A stretch of DNA of 64,000 nucleotides, from the NCBI RefSeq assembly GCF_008801605.1, contig NZ_VZPJ01000004.1:186001-250000 (forward strand). The letters are read 5' to 3'. The translations under genes and the position numbers were made by a program. The notes below the pieces were generated by a model, which ran no database searches, was not told where the DNA came from, and saw only the letters and a program-made list of their open reading frames with translations. Within the stretch, counting starts at the first letter, position 1, and each line of letters opens with the position of its first letter. The stretch comes from Pseudomonas brassicacearum subsp. brassicacearum (GTDB lineage: Bacteria > Pseudomonadota > Gammaproteobacteria > Pseudomonadales > Pseudomonadaceae). Shown here piece after piece: positions 18,246 through 26,593 of the stretch.

Positions 18246-19585
18246 AGGATCCGGTAAAGCAGCCGTTCTATCCGCACCCGGCTGACCCGCTTCAGGAACC
18301 TGGCCACGGCGTCGGGGTAATCCGGCAGGGTTTCCAGGTCCAGGTAACGTTCGATCCGGCGGGTGTGGCGGTAGATCTGTTCAAGCTCGGCCTGGCGCGG
18401 CGCCAGCAACTCGCCCTTGGGGTCGTCCAGCAACAGCGCGTTTTCCAGGTCCAGGCGAAAGGCCCGCGGGTTGAGGTTATTACCGGTCAGCAAGGTGTAG
18501 CGCTCGTCGATCCACATGCCCTTGAGGTGATAGGTGTTGTCCCCGTCACGCCACAGGTGCAGGTTCAATTGGCCGCTGTCGATAGCGCGCTGATGGCGTT
18601 TGGCGAAGCGCCGCAAGCTGATTTCGTAGAGGTATGGCAGCGCCGCGATGATCTTGAACGGCTCGCTTGGCGGAATGTAGAAGTCGTTGGCGGTCTTGTC
18701 GCCGACGATTATGTCGATCTTGACCCCGCGGGCCAGGGCGCGATTGAGCTCCCGGGTCACCGCCAGGGGCAGGTTGAAATACGGTGTGCAAATGGTCAGT
18801 TGCTGGCGGCTGCTGGCGATCAGTTCGCCGATCACCCGGCTCAGCGGATTGTTCTTGCCCACCCCCAGCAACGGGCTTACCGACAGGCCGCTCTTGTCGA
18901 GGCTGCCAACGCTGGTGTCATAGGTCGCGTACTTGAGGCGACTGCGCAAATCGCCGATGTCCTTGCGCAAACTGCGGGTGCTGGGCAGGTTCGGCAGATC
19001 CAGGCGGTGCACGGCCCTGGAGGTGACCAGGCCGTGCTGCACCAGGTGATGCATCGAATCGGCCAGTGCCGTGTTCTGCAGCAGGTGATAGCGGTCGTAG
19101 CGGTACTTGTCGAACTTGTGCAGGTAGACGTTATTCAGGCTGGCGCCGCTGTAGAGCACACAGTCGTCAATCACGAAGCCTTTCAAGTGCAGCACGCCGA
19201 ACAGCTCGCGGGTCTGCACCGGCACGCCGTAGATCGGCACTTCGCTGGCATGGGTGCGAGTCTGCTCCTGGTACCACGCCGAGTTGCCCGGCTGCTTCTT
19301 GGCGCCGATCAGCCCGCGCTGGGCCCGCAGCCAGTCCACCACCACGACCACATCCAGTTCCGGGCGCGCGGCCTTGGCGGCATGCAAGGCATCGAGGATT
19401 TCCTGGCCGGCCTCGTCCTGTTGCAGGTACAACGCGACGATGTAGATGCGCTGGGTGGCCTGGGCGATTTTCTCCAGCAGGCAACGGCGGAATTGGGCAG
19501 CGCCATCGAGGATGGTCACCGCGTCGGCGGTCAGTGCAAAGCTGCGCAGCTTGGGCAGCAGGGAGCGTTTGAAAAGCGACGGCAT
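18242..19585 (-). CDS. pssA: CDP-diacylglycerol--serine O-phosphatidyltransferase (PLD family)
   Basis: A 447-residue enzyme of the same length and type as E. coli PssA, a phospholipase-D-superfamily phosphatidylserine synthase. It makes phosphatidylserine, the precursor of phosphatidylethanolamine, from CDP-diacylglycerol and serine. Two HKD motifs are present: HLKGFVIDD (about 137) and HLKGMWIDE in the C-terminal half, followed by TGNNLNPRAFRLDLEN. The start at 19585 precedes MPSLFKRSLLPKL; the frame stays open upstream but runs into the promoter of the TetR gene. The stop overlaps the next regulator gene. Confidence 0.92.
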   Translation of the reverse strand: MPSLFKRSLLPKLRSFALTADAVTILDGAAQFRRCLLEKIAQATQRIYIVALYLQQDEAGQEILDALHAAKAARPELDVVVVVDWLRAQRGLIGAKKQPGNSAWYQEQTRTHASEVPIYGVPVQTRELFGVLHLKGFVIDDCVLYSGASLNNVYLHKFDKYRYDRYHLLQNTALADSMHHLVQHGLVTSRAVHRLDLPNLPSTRSLRKDIGDLRSRLKYATYDTSVGSLDKSGLSVSPLLGVGKNNPLSRVIGELIASSRQQLTICTPYFNLPLAVTRELNRALARGVKIDIIVGDKTANDFYIPPSEPFKIIAALPYLYEISLRRFAKRHQRAIDSGQLNLHLWRDGDNTYHLKGMWIDERYTLLTGNNLNPRAFRLDLENALLLDDPKGELLAPRQAELEQIYRHTRRIERYLDLETLPDYPDAVARFLKRVSRVRIERLLYRIL

Positions 19586-19706
19586 AGGGCTCGCAAAAGG
19601 TCGATTCCGAAGAACGGATGAGCTTACACCATGGATGGGTTTGGGTCTTCCTGTCCTCAAGAAAAAAAGACTTGACCAAGGAGAACGATCATTCTACTTT
19701 TGTTTC

Positions 19707-20270
19707 ATGAACGAAATCACTGGTAATGAAACACGAGACATCATCCTCGATGTCGCTGAAAAGTTGATCTATAAAAGTGGCATCGCCGCCACCGGCATGG
19801 ACCTTCTGGTGAAAACCGCCGGCGTCTCCAGGAAAAGTGTCTATCGCTACTTCGCCAACAAGGACGACCTGATCGTGGCCGCCCTCAGGCGGCGGGATGA
19901 ACGCTGGATGCACTGGTTCAGCACCGAGGTGGACAAGGCGCCGACCCCGACTGCACGGCTGCTCAACCTGTTCACCGTGCTCAAGGGCTGGTTCGACAGC
20001 GAAGGTTTCCGCGGCTGTGCCTTCATCAACACCAGTGGCGAAACCGGCGATCCTCAGGATCCGGTCCGCCTGGTGGCGAAGCTGCACAAACAGAAGTTGC
20101 TCGATTACATAACCCGGCTGTGCGTCGAACAAGGTGTCCAGAACCCGGACGCACTGGCCCGCCAACTGCTGATTCTGATTGACGGCGCGATTACCGTGGC
20201 GCTGGTCATGGGCGACCACAGCGCGGCTGACGACGCCCAGGACATGCTGAAGATGTTGTTACACGCCTGA
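19707..20270 (+). CDS. TetR family transcriptional regulator
   Basis: A 187-residue repressor with an N-terminal HTH (TGMDLLVKTAGVSRKSVYRYF, recognition helix about residues 35-54) and an all-helical ligand domain. The ATG at 19707 gives the canonical N-terminus; the long open frame upstream is not homologous. The DUF1348 gene begins 36 bases downstream in the same direction, so the two are probably co-transcribed. pssA is divergent, with a 121-base gap. No clear palindrome operator was found in that gap. Confidence 0.88.
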   Translation: MNEITGNETRDIILDVAEKLIYKSGIAATGMDLLVKTAGVSRKSVYRYFANKDDLIVAALRRRDERWMHWFSTEVDKAPTPTARLLNLFTVLKGWFDSEGFRGCAFINTSGETGDPQDPVRLVAKLHKQKLLDYITRLCVEQGVQNPDALARQLLILIDGAITVALVMGDHSAADDAQDMLKMLLHA

Positions 20271-20306
20271 GCTGTTGGACCTTGTGCAATTCATTGGAGA
20301 TCCGCC

Positions 20307-20786
20307 ATGTCTGCTTCTTCCGAAGTTCGTCCGCCGTTGCCGCCGTTCACTCGTGAATCGGCGATCGAGAAAGTTCGCCTGGCCGAAGACGGCTGGAACT
20401 CTCGTGATCCACAAAAAGTATCCCTGGCCTACACGCTGGATACTCAATGGCGTAACCGCGCCGAATTCGCCCATAACCGCGAGGAAGCCAAGGCGTTCCT
20501 GACTCGCAAATGGGCCAAGGAGCTGGATTATCGGCTGATCAAGGAGCTCTGGGCCTTCACCGATAACCGCATCGCCGTGCGCTATGCCTACGAATGGCAC
20601 GACGACTCGGGCAACTGGTTCCGCTCCTACGGCAACGAAAACTGGGAGTTCGATGATCAAGGCCTGATGTACAACCGTTACGCCTGCATCAACGACATGC
20701 CGATCAAGGAAAGCGAGCGCAAGTTCCGCTGGCCGCTAGGCCGCCGGCCGGATGATCATCCGGGGTTGTCTGAGTTGGGGTTGTAA
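20307..20786 (+). CDS. DUF1348 / NTF2-like protein
   Basis: A 159-residue protein of the DUF1348 (PF07080) family, with an NTF2-like fold. Conserved sequence includes [42 protein letters not shown] and [19 protein letters not shown]. It has no signal peptide, so it should be cytoplasmic. Its function is not established. Association with the upstream TetR gene suggests inducible expression, perhaps toward a small aromatic or electrophilic compound, but that is speculation. Confidence 0.88.
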   Translation: MSASSEVRPPLPPFTRESAIEKVRLAEDGWNSRDPQKVSLAYTLDTQWRNRAEFAHNREEAKAFLTRKWAKELDYRLIKELWAFTDNRIAVRYAYEWHDDSGNWFRSYGNENWEFDDQGLMYNRYACINDMPIKESERKFRWPLGRRPDDHPGLSELGL

Positions 20787-20803
20787 CGCTTTCGACTGAC
20801 CTG

Positions 20804-21107
20804 CCGCCATCGCGAGCAAGCTCGCTCCCACATTGGATTTTAGCGAATACACATGGTGTGTCCGACATGGAACCCCTGTGGGAGCGGGCTTGCTCGCGAA
20901 GGCGGCCTTGCAGCCGACCTGGCTCTCCCGGTCGTACACCCATCAGATCTGTGGGAGCAAAGCTTGCTCGCGAGGCGGCCTAATAGTCGACCTGGCTCTT
21001 CCGGTCGTACTCCGATCCCATTGTGGGAGCGAGCTTGCTCGCGATGACAGCGGCATATCCGACAAAGGTGCAGGCTGACTCACCGCTATCACGAGCAAAC
21101 TCCCACA
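20804..21107. repeat. Cluster of five REP palindromes
   Basis: Five copies in alternating orientation, at about 20804-20832, 20876-20904, 20950-20978, 21022-21048 and a decayed copy at 21082-21107. A shorter CCGACCTGGCTCT...CCGGTCGTAC unit recurs between copies, so the block may have grown by duplication of a REP doublet. It fills most of the 20787-21224 gap, which holds no credible gene. Confidence 0.9.
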
Positions 21108-21224
21108 GCAGCGCCAGACAAGTGGCCCCTCCAACAGGCTTGACCCACATGCCGCCAGGCATCACATTGCCTGGGCCGGCGATAAGCTCGCTGTTTCGTT
21201 GTGCAGCAGATTTTTGTGGAGCCC

Positions 21225-21626
21225 ATGACCGCGTCGATTCCGATCCGTCCCCCCTGCCCGCCCGGCGTCTGCGATTGCGGCCGTGATGCCTTGCTGCAAG
21301 CGCCTGGCAGCGACCTGCGCATCCTTTGCTTGAATCGCCAGGAAGAAAAACGCCTGCTTGAACGCCTGGAGAACATCCAGAGCCTCGACGAACTCCAGCG
21401 CCTGCAGCAACGCCTGTACGAAAACCTGGGGATCCGCCTGAGCGTCGAGCCTGGCTATAACGAAGTGCGGACCATGCGCGGCATCGCCATCGAATTCCAG
21501 GACCAGCCCGGCCTGTGCCGCAAGATTCGCCAGTCGATTCCCGCCGCCATCCGCCGTGGGCTGGAAAAACGCCCCGAAATTGCCTGGCGACTGCTGGATG
21601 CTCACGATCTGTTTCGCGACATCTGA
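21225..21626 (+). CDS. Conserved hypothetical protein with N-terminal cysteine cluster
   Basis: A 133-residue protein I do not recognise. The N-terminal RPPCPPGVCDCGRDALL has three clustered cysteines (CxxxxCxC), with further single Cys residues later, so metal or Fe-S binding is possible. The middle is a helical EEKRLLERLENIQSLDELQRL stretch, and the C-terminus is basic. The ATG at 21225 is preceded by GGAG. It runs convergently toward the TonB-receptor gene with a 36-base gap. The neighbourhood hints at iron but gives no firm function. Confidence 0.65.
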   Translation: MTASIPIRPPCPPGVCDCGRDALLQAPGSDLRILCLNRQEEKRLLERLENIQSLDELQRLQQRLYENLGIRLSVEPGYNEVRTMRGIAIEFQDQPGLCRKIRQSIPAAIRRGLEKRPEIAWRLLDAHDLFRDI

Positions 21627-21662
21627 ACCCAGGCGGCTCCTTCCCTGGAGCGGCACCTGGGC

Positions 21663-24086
21663 CTAGAAATCCACCGTTGCGGAAAGCAGGTAGGTGCGCG
21701 GGGTCGACAACGTCAATCCGGCCTCACTGTCATCCGACGCCCCGGCCGAACTCCAGTAGCGCTTGTCTGCCACGTTTTCGATGTTGGCCCGCAGGGTGAC
21801 GTTCTTCTCGTCGACCTTGAATGCGTAGCGGGCGCCGACGTCGAAGCGTTCCCAGGAATCGATTTCCTTGGTGTTGGACTGGTCCAGGTACTGCGAGCTG
21901 GAGTAGATGCCCCGGCTGGTCAGGGTCAGGCCCTGTACCGTCGGCACGTCCCATTCGGCACCGAGGTTGACGTTGTACTTCGGCGTGGCGGGGGCGCGGT
22001 TGCCATCGAAGGTGCCATTGGTGGTATGGGTCAGTTCGCTGTCGATGTACATCACGCCGCCGAGCAAACGGGTTCCCTTCAGCGGTTCGCCAAACACACT
22101 CAACTCCACGCCGGTGTTTTCTCGCTTGCCGTTCGGGCCGAAGACACGCGTCGTGGCGTCGGTCGCATAGGCCGGCTGCTTGATCCGAAACAGCGCGGCG
22201 GTGACGGCGAATGGGCCGGCATCATACTTGGCGCCCACCTCGACCTGACGGCTGATGAACGGCGGGAAAATCTCATCCTCGTTCACCGACGTCGACGGCG
22301 CGATCTTGCCCTGGCTCAGGCCTTCCATGTAGTTGGCATACAGCGACAACTTGTCCGTCGCCTTGAACAGGATGCCGCCCGACGGTGAAACCTTTTCCTC
22401 ATCGTAGGCAGTGTCGCCCTTGACGTTATTCGTCCAGTCGTCAACCTTCACCCGTTGCCAGCGAGCGCCGAGGGTCAGCAGCAAGCGATCGTCGAACAGC
22501 CCCAGGGTGTCGGACAACGCCACGCCACTGAAGCGGTTCTCGGTGTAGACCTTATCGTCCTGTCGCGTCGGGTTGCTCGGCGCCGGGGTCTGCACCGGTT
22601 CATACAGGTTGCTGCGACCGTTGGCGTAACGGGCGCCGCCATTTTCGAAGTCCATGTAGAAATAGCTGGCAGCCAGGTTGACCTCATGGCTCACCGGGCC
22701 GGTATGGAACCAGTTGCGCACCCCGGCTGTGGCCGTGCGGACATTTTCGTCGCGGGTAAAGTCTCGGGGCTGGACGGTGAAGTCACCCGCGTCGTTGGTG
22801 ACCGAAACGTTGTGCCGAAGGAAGTCGTGCTCGCTTTTACGCGCTCCGACACCGCCATACAGCATGACGGAATCGTTGACGTCGAATTCAGCGTTCACGG
22901 TGCCGAAGGTGTCCTTGGTGCGCGCCTTGCTCCAGGACTGGGCGTAGTTGTCGCGCACATCACTGGCGTGAGGAACCTGTGCATTGGCGCCCACCTGCAC
23001 GCGTTCCTGGGGCGCGTCGGTGTTACGTTCGGTGTGGCCGATGTCCGTCGAGAATCGCAGGCGCTCACCGCGAAAATCCAGGCCCAGCACCGCCATCTCG
23101 CGGTCCACGCTCTGTTGATCCCATTCGGTGTCGCCCGCCTGCTTCACGCCATTGAAGCGAATCCCGAACTTGTCATCTTCGCCAAAGCGCCGACCGACAT
23201 CCACAGCACCGCCCAGTTGGTTGTTGGAGGCATAGCTGCCGGTGAACGAGGTGATGGGCTTGTCGGTGGCACGCTTGGGCACCACATTGATCCCGCCGCC
23301 CACGCTGCCCCGCGGCGAGATACCGTTGATGAGCTGGCTCGGGCCCTTGAGGATATCGACGCGTTCGGCCATTTCCATGTCGATGGTGTAGGTCGGCAGG
23401 ATGCCGTAGAGACCGTTGTACGCAACATCGCTGTTGAACAGGCTGAAACCACGAATGGTGAACTGCTCAAAGCGTCCGCCCGCCGGGTTGGTGGCGCGGA
23501 CCGAGGGGTCGCTGGCGATCATGTCGCCCAAGGTGCGCGCCTGCTGGTTCTTGACCGCCGCGCTGGTGTAGGTGGTCATGCTGAACGGTGTTTCCATGAA
23601 ATCCCGCGAGCCCAGCAAGCCTTGCGAACCACGGCGAGCAACCTGGCCACCGGCATACGCCGGGCTGTCCGTCGACGTCGTGGCGCCTAGAATCGAGGTG
23701 GGTGCCAGTTGCAGGCTGCCGCCTTCCGGTGCCGGCGTCAGGATATAGGCCTGCTCACCCACCGCTTGCAATTGCAGGCCCGAACCCGACAACAGCCGGG
23801 CAAACCCCTCCTCTACGCCAAACTCACCCGAAAGCCCGGCGCTGTTGCGACCACTTACCAGGGCCGGATCCACCGACAGGTTGACGCCCGCCAGCCCGGC
23901 AAACCGGGCCAACGCTGCGCCGAGGCTGCCGGCCGGCACCTGATAGCTGCGCCGGTCGGTTTCTTCGGCCAGGCTCGATGAGATAAAGAATGGGCTGGCG
24001 CTCAAGCTCAGCATGAGGCTCAGGTTCAACAGCGGACGCCAGCCGGCAAAGGCCGGGCGCAAACGCAAAGGTGCAACTGCGGACAT
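21663..24086 (-). CDS. TonB-dependent siderophore receptor with STN signalling domain
   Basis: An 807-residue outer-membrane receptor. A signal peptide covers about the first 40 residues. An STN domain (residues 45-105, QVPAGSLGAALARFAGLAGVNL) talks to a FecR-type regulator, then a TonB-box region, a plug (TIRGF, ERVDILKGPSQLINGISPRGSVGGGINVVPKR) and a 22-stranded barrel ending in the aromatic LLSATVDF. It resembles ferrichrome/hydroxamate receptors such as FiuA, but the ligand is not certain. It lies 67 bases downstream of the FecR-type gene and completes a cell-surface signalling set. Confidence 0.9.
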   Translation of the reverse strand: MSAVAPLRLRPAFAGWRPLLNLSLMLSLSASPFFISSSLAEETDRRSYQVPAGSLGAALARFAGLAGVNLSVDPALVSGRNSAGLSGEFGVEEGFARLLSGSGLQLQAVGEQAYILTPAPEGGSLQLAPTSILGATTSTDSPAYAGGQVARRGSQGLLGSRDFMETPFSMTTYTSAAVKNQQARTLGDMIASDPSVRATNPAGGRFEQFTIRGFSLFNSDVAYNGLYGILPTYTIDMEMAERVDILKGPSQLINGISPRGSVGGGINVVPKRATDKPITSFTGSYASNNQLGGAVDVGRRFGEDDKFGIRFNGVKQAGDTEWDQQSVDREMAVLGLDFRGERLRFSTDIGHTERNTDAPQERVQVGANAQVPHASDVRDNYAQSWSKARTKDTFGTVNAEFDVNDSVMLYGGVGARKSEHDFLRHNVSVTNDAGDFTVQPRDFTRDENVRTATAGVRNWFHTGPVSHEVNLAASYFYMDFENGGARYANGRSNLYEPVQTPAPSNPTRQDDKVYTENRFSGVALSDTLGLFDDRLLLTLGARWQRVKVDDWTNNVKGDTAYDEEKVSPSGGILFKATDKLSLYANYMEGLSQGKIAPSTSVNEDEIFPPFISRQVEVGAKYDAGPFAVTAALFRIKQPAYATDATTRVFGPNGKRENTGVELSVFGEPLKGTRLLGGVMYIDSELTHTTNGTFDGNRAPATPKYNVNLGAEWDVPTVQGLTLTSRGIYSSSQYLDQSNTKEIDSWERFDVGARYAFKVDEKNVTLRANIENVADKRYWSSAGASDDSEAGLTLSTPRTYLLSATVDF

Positions 24087-24153
24087 TGGAAAGCGCTCTC
24101 ATTTTTGTTCAGTTGCCTTGAATGACAAGCGAGACAAAAAAAGGGGACAGGCA

Positions 24154-25098
24154 TCAGGCCATATTTTTGCGAAGCGTCAACGTGACCCAGTAGCGAGTGC
24201 GCATGTGCACGTCCAGCGGTAGGCTGGCCGCAAGCAGCGTGAGGATTCGGTCGGTGTTGTCCAAGCGGAAGCTGCCAGTGATTCGCAGGGCTTCCAGGGT
24301 TTCGTCCCAACGCAACACCCCGGGGCGATAGCGGCTCAGTTCCCGCAGGAAATGCCCCAGCGGCTGGTCCTGCGCAACCAATACGCCGTCACGCCAACCC
24401 AGCTGCGCCACGTCGAACGCCTTCACTGGCCCCGCGCCTGAATCCTGGATGTTGACCTGCTGGCCCGCTTCCAAGCTCAGCAATGGCCCGCGCAGGGGTT
24501 GCAGTTGTGCCGAGCCGCTGACCACCGCCACCCGGCAATCGCCCTCGCCCAAGTGCAGGCAGACCTCGCCACGAGTGATGGTGATGAGTCCATAGGGTGA
24601 TTGAACGGACAGCGGCGTGCTCCCGGCAAGCCTGAGGGCCATTTCGCCGCGCACCAACACCAGGCGTCGCGCCTTGAGGTCCAGGTCGACGGCGCTGTCG
24701 GTGTTCAGTTGCAGCGCACTGCCATCGACCAGCGACCAGCGCCGTTGCTCGCCCGTGGCAGTGTGCAAATCAGCGCGCCAGGCCTCCAACGGCAGCTCTC
24801 GCCCCAGCAGCCAAGCGGTCGGGACCAATGCGGCGACGCCCAATGCGCGCTTGAGCACCTCGCGCCGAGCCAGCACTGGGCGGTCCAGGGTTGCCATGCC
24901 CAGGGACGCGGGCACCCCGGCAAAACGCTGGCGCAATCGCTGGGCCTTCTGCCAGGCCGCCTCGTGATGATCGCTGCTGTCGCGCCAGCGTTGCAGGGCC
25001 GCCGAGTCGAACGCATTCCCGTCGAACTCCATCAGGGTCAACCAGCGAGCCGCCGCCCGTGCCGCTTCGCGGGCTTCGGGTGATGGGGTCGAGCGCAT
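24154..25098 (-). CDS. FecR-type anti-sigma factor / signal transducer
   Basis: A 314-residue inner-membrane regulator. The N-terminal cytoplasmic helical region (ARWLTLMEFDGNAFDSAALQRWRDSS) is the sigma-binding part. One membrane helix (residues 85-102, ALGVAALVPTAWLLG) follows, then a periplasmic FecR domain with SPYGLITITRGEV. The C-terminal part has the PLGHFLRELSRYRPGVL motif that meets the receptor STN domain. Its ATG overlaps the sigma-factor TGA by one base (TGATG), so the two are translationally coupled. Confidence 0.92.
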   Translation of the reverse strand: MRSTPSPEAREAARAAARWLTLMEFDGNAFDSAALQRWRDSSDHHEAAWQKAQRLRQRFAGVPASLGMATLDRPVLARREVLKRALGVAALVPTAWLLGRELPLEAWRADLHTATGEQRRWSLVDGSALQLNTDSAVDLDLKARRLVLVRGEMALRLAGSTPLSVQSPYGLITITRGEVCLHLGEGDCRVAVVSGSAQLQPLRGPLLSLEAGQQVNIQDSGAGPVKAFDVAQLGWRDGVLVAQDQPLGHFLRELSRYRPGVLRWDETLEALRITGSFRLDNTDRILTLLAASLPLDVHMRTRYWVTLTLRKNMA

Positions 25099-25607
25099 CA
25101 GAAGTCCACCAACAGGCAATGTTCATAGGCCTGGGCCATGTAGCGTTTCACGGTGCGTTCGGACACTTGCAGGCGTTCGGCGATCTCGCGATAACCCAGG
25201 CCTTCAAGTTGGCTCCAGAGAAAAGCCCGCCGCACCAGGGGCGGCAGGCCATCGAGCAGTTCGTCCAGGGCTTGCAGGGTTTCCAGCAGCAGCCAGCGTT
25301 GCTCTGGCGACGGTGCGCAGGCTTCAGGCAGGCTCGCCAGAGCGTCGAGATACGCCTGTTCCAGATTGCGCCGGGTGTAGAAGTTGCTCAGCAGGCGTTT
25401 GCCAACGGTCAGCAGATAAGCCCGGGGTTCTTGCAGGTCAGCCAAGGTCTGGGAACTGGAAAGCACCCGCAGGAAGGTATCCTGGCGCAGGTCCGCCGCA
25501 TCCCAGGCATTGCCCATGCGCCGCCGCAGCCAGCCTTCCAGCCAGCTACCGTGGTCACGGTACAACGCATGGAGGGAATGCTCCGTCGGCGTAACTGCAT
25601 CACACAT
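25098..25607 (-). CDS. ECF sigma factor, FecI type
   Basis: A 169-residue extracytoplasmic-function sigma factor. Region 2 includes LYRDHGSWLEGWLRRRMGN and AADLRQDTFLRVL; region 4 includes GLGYREIAERLQVSERTVKRYMAQA. It should direct transcription of the receptor gene at 21663-24086 when the ligand signal passes through the FecR partner. I chose the ATG at 25607; a TTG six codons upstream is also open. A Fur-like box lies just upstream, so low iron should induce it. Confidence 0.92.
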   Translation of the reverse strand: MCDAVTPTEHSLHALYRDHGSWLEGWLRRRMGNAWDAADLRQDTFLRVLSSSQTLADLQEPRAYLLTVGKRLLSNFYTRRNLEQAYLDALASLPEACAPSPEQRWLLLETLQALDELLDGLPPLVRRAFLWSQLEGLGYREIAERLQVSERTVKRYMAQAYEHCLLVDF

Positions 25608-25634
25608 GTCCAGAAGCCTGCGCAAAGTCTTAAA

Positions 25635-25649
25635 TGAGACTGATTCTAA
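25635..25649 (-). promoter_or_regulatory. Candidate Fur box
   Basis: TGAGACTGATTCTAA matches the 7-1-7 Fur core TGATAATnATTATCA at 10 of 14 fixed positions. It lies 28 bases upstream of the sigma-factor ATG, a usual place for Fur control of FecI-type sigma genes. The match is imperfect. Confidence 0.6.
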
Positions 25650-25724
25650 TTAATGTTCGCGCGTTAATCCAAGCTCTTTGTACAAAGTGTGTCTAAACAC
25701 GGGGATGGAATTGATAGAGGGCCC

Positions 25725-25873
25725 TGTGGGAGCGAGCTTGCTCGCGATGGCGGTGCGTCAGAAACATCGATGCTGACTGATACTCCGCTATCGCGAGCAA
25801 GCTTTGCTCCCACAGAGCTGATGGTGTACGACTGCGAGAGTCAGGCCGCCTCGCGAGCAACCTCGCTCCCACA
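25725..25873. repeat. Three REP palindromes
   Basis: Copies at 25725-25753, 25784-25815 and 25847-25873 fill the interval between the sigma-factor promoter and the NTF2-like gene. Nothing else recognisable lies here. Confidence 0.9.
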
Positions 25874-25898
25874 GGCAGGTCTTTAGCGAGCAGGGCTA

Positions 25899-26420
25899 TC
25901 AGTGGCTGGCGTGCAAGGTCTTCGGCACCTCAGGCATGGCCGATGAGTGATGGTTGATGATCTTCCACTGGCCATCAAGGCGCTCATAGAGGAAGGTGTA
26001 GCGCGCCTGGACCTCGCGCTTGGAACCGTCGGCCTGTGTGAGCGTGAAGGTATAGACACCACTGTCCATCGCCGCATCGGGGCCCAGATGGCGGATCTCC
26101 CGATAGTTGATTTGCCCCACCGGTTTGCCGGCCAGGAAATGCTCGAAATAATCCTGGATCTGCGCCGACGTGTTGCGCACCTTGTTGGAAACAGTCGGTT
26201 GCAAAATCGCATCCGGGGCATAGAGGCCGGTCACGGCGGTGGCGCTACCGGTTTGCAGCGCGGCGTTCCAGCGGTCGAACAGTGCCGCGATCTCGCGGTC
26301 ATTCACATTCTTGGGCTGCTCGGCCACTGTGCGATACACATAAGGCGTAGCCTCAAGCGCCTGGACAAGCGGCGCGGCCAGCAGGAATAAAGCAGCGATG
26401 GCGCAGGTTTTCATTTTCAT
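25899..26420 (-). CDS. Secreted NTF2-like (SgcJ/EcaC family) protein
   Basis: A 173-residue protein with a typical signal peptide (MKMKTCAIAALFLLAAPLVQA, cleavage after about residue 21), so it is probably periplasmic. The mature part has an NTF2-like fold with the ALFDRWNAALQTGSATAVTGLYA and YTFLYERLDGQWKIINHHSS segments of the SgcJ/EcaC or CaMKII-association type. The ATG at 26420 is preceded by AAGGA. It is divergent from the four-gene signalling operon with a 173-base gap and might be its target or partner. Function unknown. Confidence 0.8.
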   Translation of the reverse strand: MKMKTCAIAALFLLAAPLVQALEATPYVYRTVAEQPKNVNDREIAALFDRWNAALQTGSATAVTGLYAPDAILQPTVSNKVRNTSAQIQDYFEHFLAGKPVGQINYREIRHLGPDAAMDSGVYTFTLTQADGSKREVQARYTFLYERLDGQWKIINHHSSAMPEVPKTLHASH

Positions 26421-26593
26421 CAACGTGGTCCTTTGGGTTTCAATGGGTCCACTTTGCCGGCCTTCCCTGCCTTCGCCATCGGCCAACCGGTGCCAATCGC
26501 CTATGCCGTTCGGCAGATAGGCTCGGTGCCGGTGACACGTTCTAATGACGCCATCGCGAACCGGACCGGTCCTCTTCCACGCTGGAGTTCCCC

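Noticed and set aside
20804..21107. CRISPR-like array
   Set aside because: Copies alternate in orientation, spacing is irregular and the unit is the known REP-type palindrome; there are no cas genes.
21663..24086. Naming the receptor fiuA
   Set aside because: Similarity to ferrichrome-type receptors is by eye only, and many siderophore receptors share this architecture.
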